Shown: positions 1 through 11,617, counted from the first letter of the stretch. The stretch: 64,000 bases of DNA from Rugalucina vietnamica (GCA_964017185.1 OZ024871.1:59323226-59387225), one strand, 5' to 3'. Numbers and translations are program-made. The notes: generated from the letters alone by a model not told the origin.

Positions 1-637
1 ATAACATGTGTATCAAAATCTCCGCTACGACAGCGGTTTCTGAAATGCACGAGAAACATCCAAAAAGTTCTGATACCATGGAAACGAGGCCGGTGACTGC
101 CCATTTTTATTTCGATTTTAGTCCAAGGATACAAGTATCTTGAAGCGTGTGAAGTTTCATGAAAATCATATGCGAGAATCAAATAGTAATGTTTCCCTTT
201 AAACATTGGATCAACGCGGACGATCTTTCAACCATTTGATAAGAGCAACCCGTCTCACCGACACAAGTAGCGCATAGGGTTGCGTTTTCGAGGATGACTT
301 GGCTACTGATAATACATACCATTAATTTGGCCGTGATAACTGTTTTTCTTATTTGTAGTCAGAACGAGAAGAATAAGATCTACTCGCTGCATTAGGGTGG
401 ATAGGTAGAATGTGTATATATGGTTCCATACTCTTCATCATATTAATAATTCTGTAACGCGTGTAGATAAGTACAACAAATATGTTAAGCGATATATGTT
501 TATCCAAACTGATATTGAATCTGTCAATTCACAGCAGAAAATGTCTAAAATTGAACATTATTTCCATTCTACGATTTGTGTCGTGCCGATTGGCGTGACC
601 TCTTAAATGGGATTTTATCTAAAAAGATATAAAGAGA
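1..637. other. unassigned AT-rich sequence
   Basis: I see no coding region, tRNA, clear repeat or mobile element end here. The only notable open frame (412-606) is short, lacks any recognisable motif and has the composition of random AT-rich DNA. Confidence 0.5.
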
Positions 638-697
638 ACTAAGTCCTTGTCCAGGGTTTTCCGTTTATTATTTAGAACTTCTTTTCACAAGAACGGT
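638..697. repeat. 60-bp direct repeat, half of a MITE
   Basis: This 60-bp stretch is repeated, apparently identically, at 7701-7760. The second copy continues into a complete hairpin MITE with GTCCAGGGTTTTC inverted arms; this copy stops after one arm plus the loop. The two copies lie outside both ends of element I. I infer either a partial duplication of the flank or a chance second insertion of the same MITE. Confidence 0.75.
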
Positions 698-900
698 AAA
701 ATAAAACATACATTGTACATGCATATGTAATAAAGCATTAAATTCAAATACGAATGCATGCACAACACTCGCTCGAATCGGCGCATGCGCTAAAAATTTG
801 CACCCAAGGAACCGAGCTTCCGGAAACACCCATGCTAACAAAAATCAACATGCGCGGACGAACCCGTGTTGGCAATGCAACATACTGAACAAGTACAAGA
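698..900. other. unassigned spacer before element I
   Basis: I found no gene or repeat in this stretch. It leads directly to the TAT target duplication of element I at 901-903. Confidence 0.4.
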
Positions 901-1044
901 TATTAGGCTATCACATAGTATATGGCAGAGGTGCACCATGCCGGGGATTTTTGTAGACATATATTTTCTGAAAGCCCGTACCCTAAGCTACTAAATGCCG
1001 CTTGTTAGCACTCTGACTGCTGGGGCTTTATCGTGCCAGAGCGT

Positions 1045-1811
1045 GTTACGTACGTTACCGATGTATGATTTTTAAATTCAAGCTGCTAAGGGAATCACCA
1101 AGATTTATGACAAAAAGCAAATATTTGACGAGAACTTTACCTTTAAATATGTAGCAGAGATGTTACCTAACCTAACAGGACCAAATTCAATAACATTTAG
1201 ATTTCATGACTACTGGTACAACAGAAGTAACGTAAATAACCCGTGTAATTTGACATATCCACCGTGTTTCTTTTCTTATAGAATATAGCTTTAATCAAAT
1301 ACCAAAATACAATTTCTATTATAGTTATCTACAGTCCTTGCCCTTTACAATGACATAAAGTAGGGCTCTCTGTGACCTTCCATCACTCCACGGATGCTGA
1401 TTTTCTTCCCCTACCCCCATTTAGATAGTATGCCCATTAATAATCATGTCCCAGCAGAAACAGAACAAAGACTCTTCCTTTCCTGAACAACATCCTAGTT
1501 TTCGAAATAAAACCCCCATAAGTATTAAAAGCACACGAAAAATCAACTACAGACATTGCTTCATGATAATGGTAACATATTTAACGTAATGTCATGGTAA
1601 CGTATGTAACAATTTTGTATTTTCACTATTGAATCATATACTTATGATTAATTGCAGATTATCAGTTTTCTCTCACAGTTATTTTAATTAGGAAATTGAA
1701 TTTATTGAATATCTGTCCTCAAAGGTATTAAAATCACACATAAATCAACTACAGACCATGCTTCATGATAACGGTAACATTTTTACGTAATGGCATGGTA
1801 ACGTATGTTAC
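1045..1811. promoter_or_regulatory. left subterminal motif array of element I
   Basis: Copies of a 14-bp motif close to GTWACGTATGTWAC occur at 1045-1058 (GTTACGTACGTTAC), 1597-1610 and 1798-1811. Counterparts lie near the other end at 6569-6582 and 6735-6748. The same motif recurs in element II. Subterminal arrays of this kind are known transposase-binding sites in CACTA elements; that role is only inferred here. Confidence 0.6.
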
Positions 1812-1923
1812 AATTTTGTATCTTATCTATAGAATCAAATACTTATAATTTATAGCAGATTATCATTCTCCTCCCATAATTATTTCAATTAGTAAATTAA
1901 ATTTACTGAATATCTGTCCTAAA
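1521..1923. repeat. two tandem 203-bp units in element I
   Basis: The segment starting GTATTAAAA at 1522 is repeated from 1725 with substitutions and small indels. Both units end in the same TATCTGTCCT block, and each carries one GTAACGTATGT motif. Element II has a similar duplicated subterminal block, which suggests shared architecture. Confidence 0.75.
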
Positions 1924-2232
1924 AATGAAAGAAATGAGAGCCAAAAGGGCAACAATCACTCAGCTGATGAAAATTAAGTCTGAAAAGGATTAAATCAGTA
2001 ACAGGAATGGAATAAAATTTATCTATTGCGGTTCTATTCTGCTAAAATACAAATTTGCACATTATTGTATAGTTCTATTATGATCGTAGACTCACGTCAC
2101 ATATTTATCGTTATAAAACTGAATGACTCGCCTGTTACGATTGGTCAAATACACTCACTTCCTTCATAATGTTAATGGTAAAGCTGTGACGTCAGTCTAC
2201 TACGATCGGTATAATATATCATACGTATCAAA

Positions 2233-2640
2233 TGGACCATAAAGTGAAGGCTCTAAAGAACATTATATTAGCTGAGTGAGCAGCTATTTCACTAAAGGTG
2301 GCCATACATCTACCTGAACTTAACTACTTCCGTGTGACTTCACTCGGAAATCGACACCAAAACCTAAAACAAATACATATAGGACCACAAAAGAAATACA
2401 ACCTTGTGACGTTTGTGAAGAAATGTAAAATTGTGTATTCATGTGGATTTGCTCATAAAATGCATCCATTCTTTCACAATAAAACTAAAACTACACCACA
2501 GATACAGCCTGTATATGCTTTCTGAGTATTAGTGCCTAATTGTCAATTTAGTTTTTTCCCACCTCGGATTTTGGAGTGTGAATTTCTTTCTGATTGCGCC
2601 TTTTCCTGACCATTGCCTACGTATACCTTTTTAGGATCAT
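2233..2640. repeat. dispersed repeat R2, rearranged copy
   Basis: It contains the R2 blocks GAGCAGCTATTTC and GTGGCCA on the plus strand (about 2277-2305), then the minus-strand block GATTGCGCCTTTTCCTGA with the CACCTCGG segment (about 2540-2640). The same blocks appear at 17951-18110, 43720-44440 and 52300-53440. The opposite orientation of the two blocks matches the snap-back arrangement at 52300-53050. Confidence 0.55.
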
Positions 2641-2659
2641 AGGTAACACAACTGAAACT

Positions 2660-3020
2660 ACTGACTGACTGACCATCTGATTACTGGTTAACCGCTCAGG
2701 TCTGAGCCTGTCCAGGAAAAGTGGTTTCATTCAAGCCATTCATACATATAAGTCTCAATGGTTTAGTTGGGTGGTTATATTTGAAGCAATTTTTGGATGT
2801 CATGACGTACTAATGTTGGGTATAAGTCCAATAAAATGGAGGCAACGTCCCGACATGACCATAGCTGTTGAAGGGGACGCTGAGCATCAATTCAAACAAA
2901 CAAAGAAACTTTGGAACAAAAGAAAACTTCCATATGAACCTCAGTGGACTGAGCAAGACACACGAAAGGTCTGGCCCCAGCCCAGCCTTCTTAAACACTA
3001 TTTCCAGACACGCCAGTAAT
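2660..3020. repeat. dispersed repeat R1
   Basis: It begins with CTGATTACTGGTTAACCGCT and runs through CCATTCATACATATAAG, GGTGGTTATATTTGAAG and CATGACCATAGCTGTTGA. Homologous copies are at 10282-10682, 13280-13640, 16520-17020, 36560-36800 and 50150-50560. It lies within element I. The open frames through it on both strands are incidental and do not resemble a known protein. Confidence 0.7.
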
Positions 3021-3030
3021 GTGAATCCCT

Positions 3031-4415
3031 GACTTATATTACATATGAACATGTACTTCTTGCAGAAGTTTAAATAAGATATTGAAGGTGCTATAGAATG
3101 GCCACACTTACAAATTCACCATTTTACATGTAACGTTTTGTCTTGTTCTCAAGGACAGCTTATGCCCTAGTTCAAAGGAGATGCGATCAAAGATATAACC
3201 GCTAGAGTGACCATAGTACTTTCATCCATTAATATTACACATTGTCATGGAAACTGGAGTTCTGTTCTGATCTGGTTCTTCCTTATGCATTTAAACTGCA
3301 GAACTGTATCCGTCTAAATTAGATACATGTAGCTTGCGGTATCGCAGACAGTAAATGCGCAAAATGACAAATTTTCGTGATAAAAGAGGGCAGCTATTAA
3401 GTGTTTTCTATCCCATAACCACCATTGTTGCTTGCTACAGATTGTTGTAAAGTGATTCTTGCTTGATGTTCGATGGAGTAGATATAATGTATTTCCTTTG
3501 TTGCCTTTTTATGTTTTTGCCCGTATACTTGTAGAAAATTCGCGAAAAAGAAAGTTTCGAACAACCAAATTTCCATACCTGTGCTCGACACTGTACAACA
3601 AGGTCACCACGCTCCCCACTTTGTAGCTCGGTTCAAAATTAAGTAGTGACTCCATTATAGCATTATCATCATTAGCAACCTAATTATGTTGGGTTTTGCA
3701 GATTTCATGCAAGTATCCATCTTTCACTAACCATTCAATGCATGTAAGGTGTATAACCAATCAAAAGGAACACAACCTCAAGGAGTCGCGCTTGTTGTTC
3801 TCAATGGAGAAGAGCGCTCATTTTATAGCACTGCCACTCTCTGTCTTACCACATCGGTTCGGTATAATTACATGTATAATCATTTATAATTTCACTATAT
3901 AGCAAAGTACATTTTGCCAACATTTTTTCAGCAGTCACATTTAAACAAACATATGAAAGTTTCTTTTCTGTGTAATACAAAACACATTATGGTCTAACAT
4001 TACAATATCGTGTGTATTTTCCTGCAGAAAATACCAATTTAGAATGCAATAGTTTTGACATAATAGAAGTAAATAAAGATATCTTGCCAGCCCCACAAAA
4101 ATCCACCATTTTGTCGATCCCTTGAATTATGGCACGACGTTTGAATTAGCTTATAGCACACTCACTCAAAAGCCTTGATGACATCAATGTTGGCGTCAAT
4201 AGACATATCTGCAAGGCTCATTTTTATGTAGCTTCAACAAGATTAGCCCTATAGTGTCTTGTTACACATTGGCTGTAAGGCTATGTCACAAATCCATGGC
4301 TAAAGTTAATCAATCCACCTTCACGTTTTGCTTGCATAAATATGACGAAGGTTGATTGTTCTATTGTAATATCTAGTGAATTGCATGAAAGATGTGTTTT
4401 ATTTTTGTTCAGATT
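3031..4415. other. interior of element I, no gene seen
   Basis: No conserved domain, tRNA or strong repeat was recognised. The short frames at 3397-3591 and 3696-3902 have no motif and are interrupted like random sequence. Confidence 0.4.
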
Positions 4416-4420
4416 CATTA

Positions 4421-5763
4421 CACGGCTAACAAACATTTAAATGCGTAACCGCCGGTTAAGAAAGAAAATCCGATTCACGCCCTTCCGGTTCCGCATATGA
4501 AGACCAAGAAAAGGTAAACAAAACATACACTACTAGGATTGACTGATGATTATATTTTAGTACAGAAATATATCGATTATCTATGAATGCTATTTTGTCA
4601 CTTATTTACTATGGTAACTCAGCACCAAAGTAGCTCGCAAAATAATTTGATGGTCTTTGAGTTATTTATTCCCTTCTTCGAACCTGGTGTTCCAACAAGG
4701 CCAAAGTCGGCGAAATACACCTAAAAATGGGACAATTTGCTGGTAAATATCAAATTTTAGTGATTGTTTCACGACAAATTTACAGATATGTATTAACTAA
4801 ATTGCATCTGATGTCTGTGCCAGTTTTCGTTGTTTTAGGCCCGTCATTATCGATTTGAAGGGAAGGAAAAGATGGGTACGCATTCAATCATTAAAATATG
4901 AAGGATATATTTCAAGATACGTTTGAAAACCTCAACCTGTTCAAGAACCTGTTCAAGTTATGGTATCTATTTCCCTGTAAAGCGTTTTGAAAGACATAAA
5001 ACCAAGAAAAAACAAATTAATGTATACATAATGCTGTTAAATCGTCTTCATGAACGGGAATATCATGCATGTGAACTTTTGTATTACATGTATTTCATAG
5101 ACAGTTTGTATTATTTTATATCAAACATTTTCACTGCAAATATCACAAACACACCAAATTTGAGTAAGCAACTATTAAGAAAGGACGAGAGAATGTGACA
5201 ATAATCTTCAGCGTAAAACAATTAACAAAAACAAAAACTTTAATACATGTGTTCTATAATGACTATATTGCTATCATTCTAATGATTAAATTCGTAACCG
5301 AAATGTTGACACAGCTTTTAACCACATATGCATAGAATACATTGGTCAGAGGCAACGAAACTATCACCAGACTTCACACAATGTTAAAATCATCTGCGCA
5401 CTGTATTGCTTTCCGTTAATATGGACGTAATGAGCGGAAATCTAAAAATATCCCTACGACTGACCCACATTTTCGTCGTGTACAATGCAATCCCAACATG
5501 TGTTTTGGGGTAGGGAATAAAAAGCATGATTTTAAAGAAAAATTTCTGGAAATCCTTTGGGGTCCAAATATAGCAATGTCTAAATAATAAAATAGCATTG
5601 AGAGAATTATAATATTTGTCTTCGAATCGAAATATTTTACTCGGAAACACGAGCTGCAAAAGTTTGTTTACCTTTTGTTGGTTATCTGATGCAAAACCGG
5701 AAGGACATGAATCGGATTTCTTTTCTTACCCGCGGTTACGCATTTAAAGGTTTGTTAGCCGTG
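4421..5763. mobile_element. nested 1343-bp TIR element, 5-bp TSD
   Basis: The left end (CACGGCTAACAAAC, from 4421) and the right end (GTTTGTTAGCCGTG, to 5763) are inverted copies for about 75 bp, including ATTTAAATGCGTAACCG and a CCTTCCGGTT block. CATTA precedes the element (4416-4420) and follows it (5764-5768), a 5-bp target duplication. It sits within element I and is therefore younger. No transposase is visible: the frame at 5390-5659 has no recognisable motif, so it is probably non-autonomous. The superfamily is not identified. Confidence 0.85.
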
Positions 5764-5768
5764 CATTA

Positions 5769-6735
5769 GCGTTTAAGACTATCAGCCCTTTTTGTATCAT
5801 ATGAGTGAAAATGACTTTACGACACGTTACCGTATAACAAGACACTAGTCGACATGCATTAAGGTTGTGCTGTGTTAGTATTAAGCTTGTAACCATTAAA
5901 ACCATGGCTAATTTAAACTAAAAATGCGTCATTGAATTGAGTTGTTCCCCAATTACCTTTCAAGAAAGTTCAAGAAAGTATATTATGTATTTTCAAATAT
6001 GTATATGTCAAAAACATGTATGTAGTCAAGCAAGAACGATGCAAGTTTCACTCAACGGGATAAAGTTGCAAACAAAGTCCAAACACTTTGGACAGCAGAT
6101 TTACTTGCAAACACTAAATTCATTATTTCGAAGCAAATCCTCACAACTTATTTCACCTCAGCCCTCTGTATGCAGGGATTGTTCTTACGATATCTTGCCG
6201 TTATCTACGTTACCAATGACAAACCACTCGGTAACAATCAATAGATGTCATTGATTTATGATAAGTTTACCATTTAGACAATGTCATGTTTAAACTAGAA
6301 TATATAGCTAAATTGTACTATTTCCCAGTCTCCCTTTGAGAATGACTAAGTATGGTTTAGTTTTACACGTAAATATATGTATACTGGCAAGTGGGGACGA
6401 CACAAGTTTCAATATATGACATGCAGCTGCAAAGAAAGTACAAACTTTTGAGTGGACTAATTAGGATAACCGACTTTATTCAAAAATATTTCCACACAAT
6501 CAGTTTGTTTATTTGCGTTAGAAATTTGACGTGCTATTTGTTCATATGGAACTTCCACTGCATATATTGTTACATACGTTACCATACGTGGTGCAATAAT
6601 TTAAGTTCATAGAAAAGCATCTGTGTTAGCATATTTTTCATATTTGCTAATTTTTGTGTTTGTTTTAACACAAAACTTCATAAAAAATATACCAAAAGTT
6701 GATTTTATGGCGATTCTCATGAAATTGGCAACATG
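5769..6735. repeat. degenerate tandem pair in right part of element I
   Basis: The stretch around 5945-6240 and the stretch around 6325-6600 share order and partial sequence: a TTTCCC/TTCCCC start, CAAGTTTCA, GCAAAGAAAGTACAAAC-like and GTTACC-containing ends. The match is weak and was read by eye. It would mirror the tandem pair at the left end. Confidence 0.35.
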
Positions 6736-6901
6736 TCACGTACGTAACGCATTCAAAAGGCCGCTACGTCCAAACGCCCCAACGGTCAGAGTGCTAACAA
6801 GTGTCATTTTGAAGGGAATTGGATGTGCTTTCAGAAAATTATACCCTACAAAAATCCCCGGCATGGTGCACCAGAGTCTATTGGCTCCTCAACGTCTATA
6901 T

Positions 6902-7700
6902 GCACGTTATTATATATTATATAAACTTCATTTTATCAAATTGAATTTAACGCAATGTAAAATCCTATTTACTGTCTACATTTGTAATTCAAAATGCGAT
7001 CTATATTTTCGTTTCAATGACCAAAAGAAACTTGATTCTGCGTAACAGTTGTTCGCTCGCGCGACTTTTTAATATATACAGATTCCATACTTCTACCCAT
7101 TTGTAAATTATTCAAATTGGAACTATGCAATAATAACAATTTTCCTCTTTCCCAAACTGTCCTATTTTAAAATCTTTTTCTGCTAACGTTTACCGACTAA
7201 ATGGCTATTAAAATTTCCTATACTATAGCAAATTAAAGAAGCAATTAAATACGAAAGTTCCGACTTACTATTTTGATATTTAAGTAAAATTGAAGACTGA
7301 ATAACAATTCAAAATGTGTTATAAGCGCATATACTCATCACACGAAATGCGCACGGCAAATTGCAAATAAAAAATAAAACTGAGCAAGTCTGCATAAATT
7401 CCTTAAATAGAAAGATACAATTTTAAAATAGAATTGATAGATTTTTGTCTTATGTGCACTTATGCGCATCAGGGGCATTGCCTCTGTGTTTTTGTGTTTC
7501 TTGCGCAAATCTGTCGGTATGTCGTTCCAAAGTTCAAAGTTAATTTTGATACCAAATATAAATTCGTTTTAACAAGTTTAACACAATAAAAATGACTTGC
7601 AGAATATAAAATACAACCGTCAAACATGCACACTTCATGTTTGCAACATATGTACAAAATCACCAAAGACATAAACTTCACTTACCTAAAAATATATAAT
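6902..7700. other. unassigned AT-rich sequence right of element I
   Basis: No gene, RNA or repeat was recognised. The frame at 7469-7681 is short and without motif. Confidence 0.4.
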
Positions 7701-7797
7701 ACTAAGTCCTTGTCCAGGGTTTTCCGTTTATTATTTAGAACTTCTTTTCACAAGAACGGTCAAACGTTAAGTGACCTGAAAACCCTGGACAGAACTA
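7701..7797. mobile_element. short hairpin MITE
   Basis: GTCCAGGGTTTTC (about 7712-7724) pairs with GAAAACCCTGGAC at 7778-7790, giving a small inverted-repeat element of roughly 95 bp. Its left 60 bp also occur at 638-697. Confidence 0.65.
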
Positions 7798-7939
7798 CTC
7801 GCCCGCGCCAGAGCGTGACGATGCGCCGACCAATGAAATTCGTTCGCGCCATTTTACGGTTCGTGACTAAGCCCCATATAGGCGGTACCAAACAAATGCA
7901 CAACTGCGCATGAGCAACCCCTGATTTGGTCTAGATAGT

Positions 7940-7969
7940 TTTATTTATTTATTTATTTATTTATTTATT
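7940..7969. repeat. (TTTA)n microsatellite
   Basis: A run of seven or so TTTA units. Confidence 0.9.
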
Positions 7970-8024
7970 GCTTTGCATATGTATTTTCCAACTTCCGAAA
8001 ATTTTCTAACGTACTCCGCCGTGC

Positions 8025-8041
8025 TTATTATTATTATTATA

Positions 8042-8086
<45 letters not shown>

Positions 8087-8087
8087 G
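8025..8087. repeat. (ATT)n microsatellite
   Basis: About twenty ATT units with one interruption near 8040. The polyisoleucine frame across it (7973-8155) is an artefact of the repeat. Confidence 0.95.
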
Positions 8088-8889
8088 CTAGGGTTGATGC
8101 TGGCATGGTAGAATACCCAAGATGTATTCTCCACTTTCTGGAAGTTCCAACATAAGCCCAAAATGCTAAGTGCTTTCATTGTCAACTTTCAATCGTAACG
8201 AACTCGTAAATACAATGTACAAACTTTTCTTGTAAAATGAAATGGTTACTTCCACACTTTAAATGAGCATATGGATTCGTAATGCAATATTAATCTCATG
8301 CTTCTTTTTGATGTTTAGAAATGCGCTGTCACAATTTATATGAGTACAGCATAAACACAATGTACGAATCTGTTTCTTTTTGCGCGTTTCTTCTACTAGT
8401 AGATAGATACATGTATGTATGTTTGCATAGAAGTAAAAGCGTTCATTCCTCAAACTTGGTTTGAAAAACAACACACATGAATATGATGAAGTGCAAGATG
8501 ACTAGCTCTTTCCCAGTGAGGTAGCCATACGGCTAGCATCAACTAAAACCAAAAATGACGAGCATTACAGTCTGTATAAAGGGGTTTCAACCTTGATAGA
8601 GTCACTGTAGTATATATACATATCTTCTTGTGTTTTCTTAACTTTGTACTTTTAGCATTACATTTACGAGGCAGCGTTTATAGTTCAGCACTTGAGACGA
8701 AGGACAAGACCTCACGGCTACAGACCATGTACTACTAGACGAAATAAACATTTCGTTTATTCTGTTTCTGACTTTGGCTAGCCCGTAGGTATCGTTTCTA
8801 TAGTTTCCCATATGGCATTAGATTCTCAGTACACCATGCTAGCAATAAGGCATATGCAATCGGTTGGTTACATGTATATCCCCACGATC

Positions 8890-8924
<35 letters not shown>

Positions 8925-9134
8925 CAGAGACAGAGAGTTGCTGTATATGTGGCTAGTGTTTTAGATAAACAGGTTCAGCAAATGAAGATATAGGCAACAC
9001 CATGCATTTCTGAGGTTACAAACGACGCATGTCAAGGCATCAACTGTCATATACATAGAGTCAGTATCGGCACGAAACCTGCACCTGCATTCGGTAACGG
9101 ATTGTTTGATTGTGCAACACACATCTGGTGCCGC
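8088..9134. other. unassigned sequence with a (GA)n tract
   Basis: No coding region or dispersed repeat was recognised. A (GA)n/(GACA) tract lies at 8890-8938. At its right end the sequence enters the segment shared with 34565 onward. Confidence 0.45.
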
Positions 9135-9867
9135 TTTATTTTTATATCTTCAACCCTTCAATGTATTATTCTATAGCTATAACTGTAATGGAAAAGTTCC
9201 ATGTAGATATCCATCCGAGAAAAAAAGAAGTCCGGTTTTAAAAGATTGTTTATTCGTCAATATGATTATTTTAGGATGTAAAGCTGTAGACATACAAAAA
9301 GTATATAGATTGTTTTTTCAACTGGGACACTTAAAAGTTTGAAAGTTACTAACGTTTCAAATTAAAAAGACTGCTTAGAGGCCATGGGTAGTGATTCGGT
9401 CGGCGGTCATCAGTCTGCGGTCTTTGCAAGCCTTAGGCATATTCGTCCCCAATTATTTCGATACAAGTTGTTATTTCGGTTTCTAATCTATAAACGACAT
9501 GCTTAAGACATGATTTCTATCATTGATTATGCCTGTAGTGCCTGTCTTTTCTTCATAATAATAATAGTTCATCGCGGTTTGTATTTAGCGCTACACTGCC
9601 GTGGTCACTTCAATAGTTTTTTTTTTATGATAACCTCTAAGGTACGAATGAAGCCGAGATAGCCTGATTCTCTTTTCTCTTCTAATCAAGGGCGGGAAAA
9701 TGATTCGGTATCAATTAAGCATGGCACTGGTTCCTATTCCGAATATATTTACTTATAACATAAACCTGATAACGGGAAACCAGCCGATAATGGCAACTAT
9801 TTTTAGATTATTATTTATAGACCATAAATATTAATGATAACATGAGTAATGCCGTTAAAAGTCTGTC

Positions 9868-9942
9868 GGCCCCATTAGCTCAGTGTGTTAAGCATCGATC
9901 TTCTAATCAGACTCTTACAGGTTCGAATCTCGCCGAGTATCC
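9868..9942 (+). repeat. tRNA-like sequence (degenerate, SINE head?)
   Basis: An A box (TAGCTCAGTGTG) and a B box (GGTTCGAATCTC) stand at tRNA spacing, with a CTTCTAA anticodon loop that would read TCT (arginine). The anticodon stem is badly mismatched, so this is unlikely to be a working tRNA. A long T-rich tract follows, as in Pol III-transcribed tRNA-derived repeats. An almost identical copy is at 35282-35355. Confidence 0.6.
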
Positions 9943-10109
9943 GCTATCCATAGTTTTTTTTTGTTTGTTTTTTTTTTTGTTTTGTTTTTTTTTATCATAA
10001 GCCTCTTTTCTTTCCTTTTTTATGGAGTCTATTTAGCAGTACGCTGAAAAAAGTTGTTCAGTACTGGCGATAACTGGTAGACACAGACAGATGAATGTTG
10101 CATTATCAA

Positions 10110-10281
10110 ATGAGCCGCGTCACAAGAAAACCGGATTTTTGCCTATGCGAAAACAAAGGCGCAGATCAGCTTCGCAGTAACTGCGAAGCTGATCAGCGCC
10201 TTTGTTTTCGCTACACGGATAGTACACTTTCTCTTCTTATTAAATCCGAAATTTCAAGCTTCTATGCTGCTTCGGGGACTG
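10110..10281. mobile_element. MITE family R3, truncated copy
   Basis: It starts ATGAGCCGCG and contains a near-perfect palindrome (10147-10211) built on GCGAAAACAAAGGCGC and its complement around a CAGTAACTG centre. The right end is lost where it joins repeat R1. The fuller copy in segment B (35540-35816) has both ATGAGCCGCG termini. Confidence 0.75.
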
Positions 10282-10682
10282 GTCATGTCGGGATGTTGCC
10301 TCCATTTTACAGGACTTTTACCCAAAATGAGGATGTCATCACATCCAACAAGTGCTTGAAATATACTGTAGGTCCGGAAATATTCGCGAGAACTTAATTT
10401 TCGCTAATATTCGCGAATTGGTTGCCTCGCGAATTCAAAGTTCTCGCTAATAAAGAGTCACTATAAACTTTATAGAATACACGGACACTCACTCGCGAAT
10501 TTAAGAACTCGCTAATAACTCAGAAATAGAAAGTTCGCGAAATAAAAGTCACGCGAAAATTTCCGAATTTACAGTAACTATCCAACTAAGACACAAAAGG
10601 CTTATACGTATGGATGGTTTGACTTGAAATGTTTCCTCGGCAGGCTCAGACAAGCGCGGTTAACCAGTAATCAGTCAGCAGT
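10282..10682. repeat. dispersed repeat R1, interrupted by a MITE
   Basis: It contains CATGTCGGGATGTTGCC, CCATTTTACAGGACTTTTAC, GTATGGATGGTTTGACTTG and the GCGGTTAACCAGTAATCAG end that define R1. It is split by the 209-bp element at 10366-10574. The copy at 36560-36800 is uninterrupted. Confidence 0.75.
10366..10574. mobile_element. 209-bp TA-flanked MITE (Tc1/mariner-like size class)
   Basis: The ends are CTGTAGGTCCGGAAATATTC and, inverted, CTGTAAATTCGGAAATTTTC. TA is duplicated on both sides (10364-10365, 10575-10576). Segment B has the empty site, a single TA in GAAATATAACTATCC, so insertion postdates the A/B duplication. The interior is rich in TTCGCGAA blocks. TA duplication points to Tc1/mariner-type mobilisation, an inference. 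Confidence 0.9.
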
Positions 10683-10784
10683 GTATTTAGCTTTACCTGA
10701 AGGCACAAGTAGCCTTTATCTTTTTCTTTAGGCCCCAATGGGAGGGGGCCCATAGTCTTTATGGTGAAAATAACAGTCACAAAT

Positions 10785-11075
10785 GATTAGCGTGTGTCTA
10801 AGGTGTGTACAGGTCGTATAATAATCTCAGCATGCTGAAAATTTTGGATTGCATGCCGGACGGTACTTTTGTACAGTTATGTTAAGCACACAATACAGTA
10901 TAGGCGCGTATCAAACGTTTAATGTAACGCGTGTTGAACTTATTCGTATAAGACACATACCCGAGACACGTCGAGCTTTAAGCATGCTGCATGCTTAAAA
11001 TACTTTAACGTACACCAAGCGTACAGAACGCACATGTACGAGGTTTGTGGACACCTTGGCTAGCAGGAAAAGTAA
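10785..11075. repeat. dispersed repeat R8
   Basis: It has the blocks AGCGTGTGTCTAAGGTGTGT, CAGCATGCTGAA and CGTATAAGACACA followed by GAGACACGTC. Related copies are at 36905-37180, 39560-40020 and 42085-42545. Many ACGT-, CATGCTG- and GTGCAC-type short palindromes give it a quasi-repetitive look. Confidence 0.6.
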
Positions 11076-11617
11076 AGTGCTGTTGTTTAAGTTTTTTTGT
11101 TTTTGTATAAATATAAGCAGCAATATCTTATGAGCATATTTGAGGAATTTGTTTCCATTTGAAGTATCAACACGTTAAATATGACATATTTTCTACTTAA
11201 GCGTACGTAGGGCCACACGGACCAGGTGCCAAAACGTCAACAAAATGTGACGATTTTCATATTGTGTTTTTTCCCTGTCAAACGGCACTTAAATATGTTA
11301 TAACATTAAAACATTTCGTCCTAAAACCAAATAACACTGACTTCAGTTTCAGAAAGATTCCGACTTGGCGGCAGTGTTGTTTGATTTATGTGAAAAAAAT
11401 CAGAAGCAGACCGAAAAATCTGTTTGAAATAATGGCGGAATTTGACGTCGGAGAACAGCCGACGCCGATTGTATGTTTCGTTAAGGAAATCACCCACAGA
11501 TACGATGAAAATGTTACAAACAACAGAAACGTCATCGGTCTGTCAGTTACTATTTATAGAGGAGACGGTGGGTAGGGAAATTTTGCGTTTCGCACAACAC
11601 CCTCCACATACTAGGTT

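Larger units (their letters stand above)
904..6898. mobile_element. element I: TAG...CTA transposon, 3-bp TSD
   Basis: The left end reads TAGGCTATC and the right end, read on the minus strand, TAGACGTTG. In both ends the octamer GGTGCACC lies exactly 26 bases in from the terminus (930-937 and 6865-6872) and runs on into a shared block, CATGCCGGGGATTTTTGTAG. The element is flanked by TAT on both sides (901-903, 6899-6901). Total length is 5995 bp. Without the nested 1343-bp element and its 5-bp duplication it is 4647 bp, almost exactly the length of element II. No reading frame looks like a transposase, so it is probably non-autonomous. The superfamily is unknown to me; 3-bp duplications are known for CACTA, PIF/Harbinger, Academ and Zator types, but the termini do not match a type I can name. 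Confidence 0.8.
9135..11556. repeat. segmental duplication, copy A
   Basis: From about 9135 (ATTTTTATA, CTTCAACCCTTCAATG) this segment is collinear with 34565-37674 at high identity, in the same orientation. Differences include a MITE present only here (10366-10574) and about 800 bp present only in copy B (35817-36590). Copy A ends exactly at the TTA target duplication of element II (11554-11556). Copy B continues past the same TTA uninterrupted. Confidence 0.9.

Noticed and set aside
6623..7045. 140-codon frame across the right end of element I as a gene
   Set aside because: It crosses the element terminus at 6898, has no motif and starts at a non-ATG codon.
8025..8087. Polyisoleucine peptide frame
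   Set aside because: It is simply the (ATT)n microsatellite.
9868..9942. Functional tRNA-Arg gene
   Set aside because: The anticodon stem has several mismatches and the same sequence sits in a duplicated repeat followed by poly-T.
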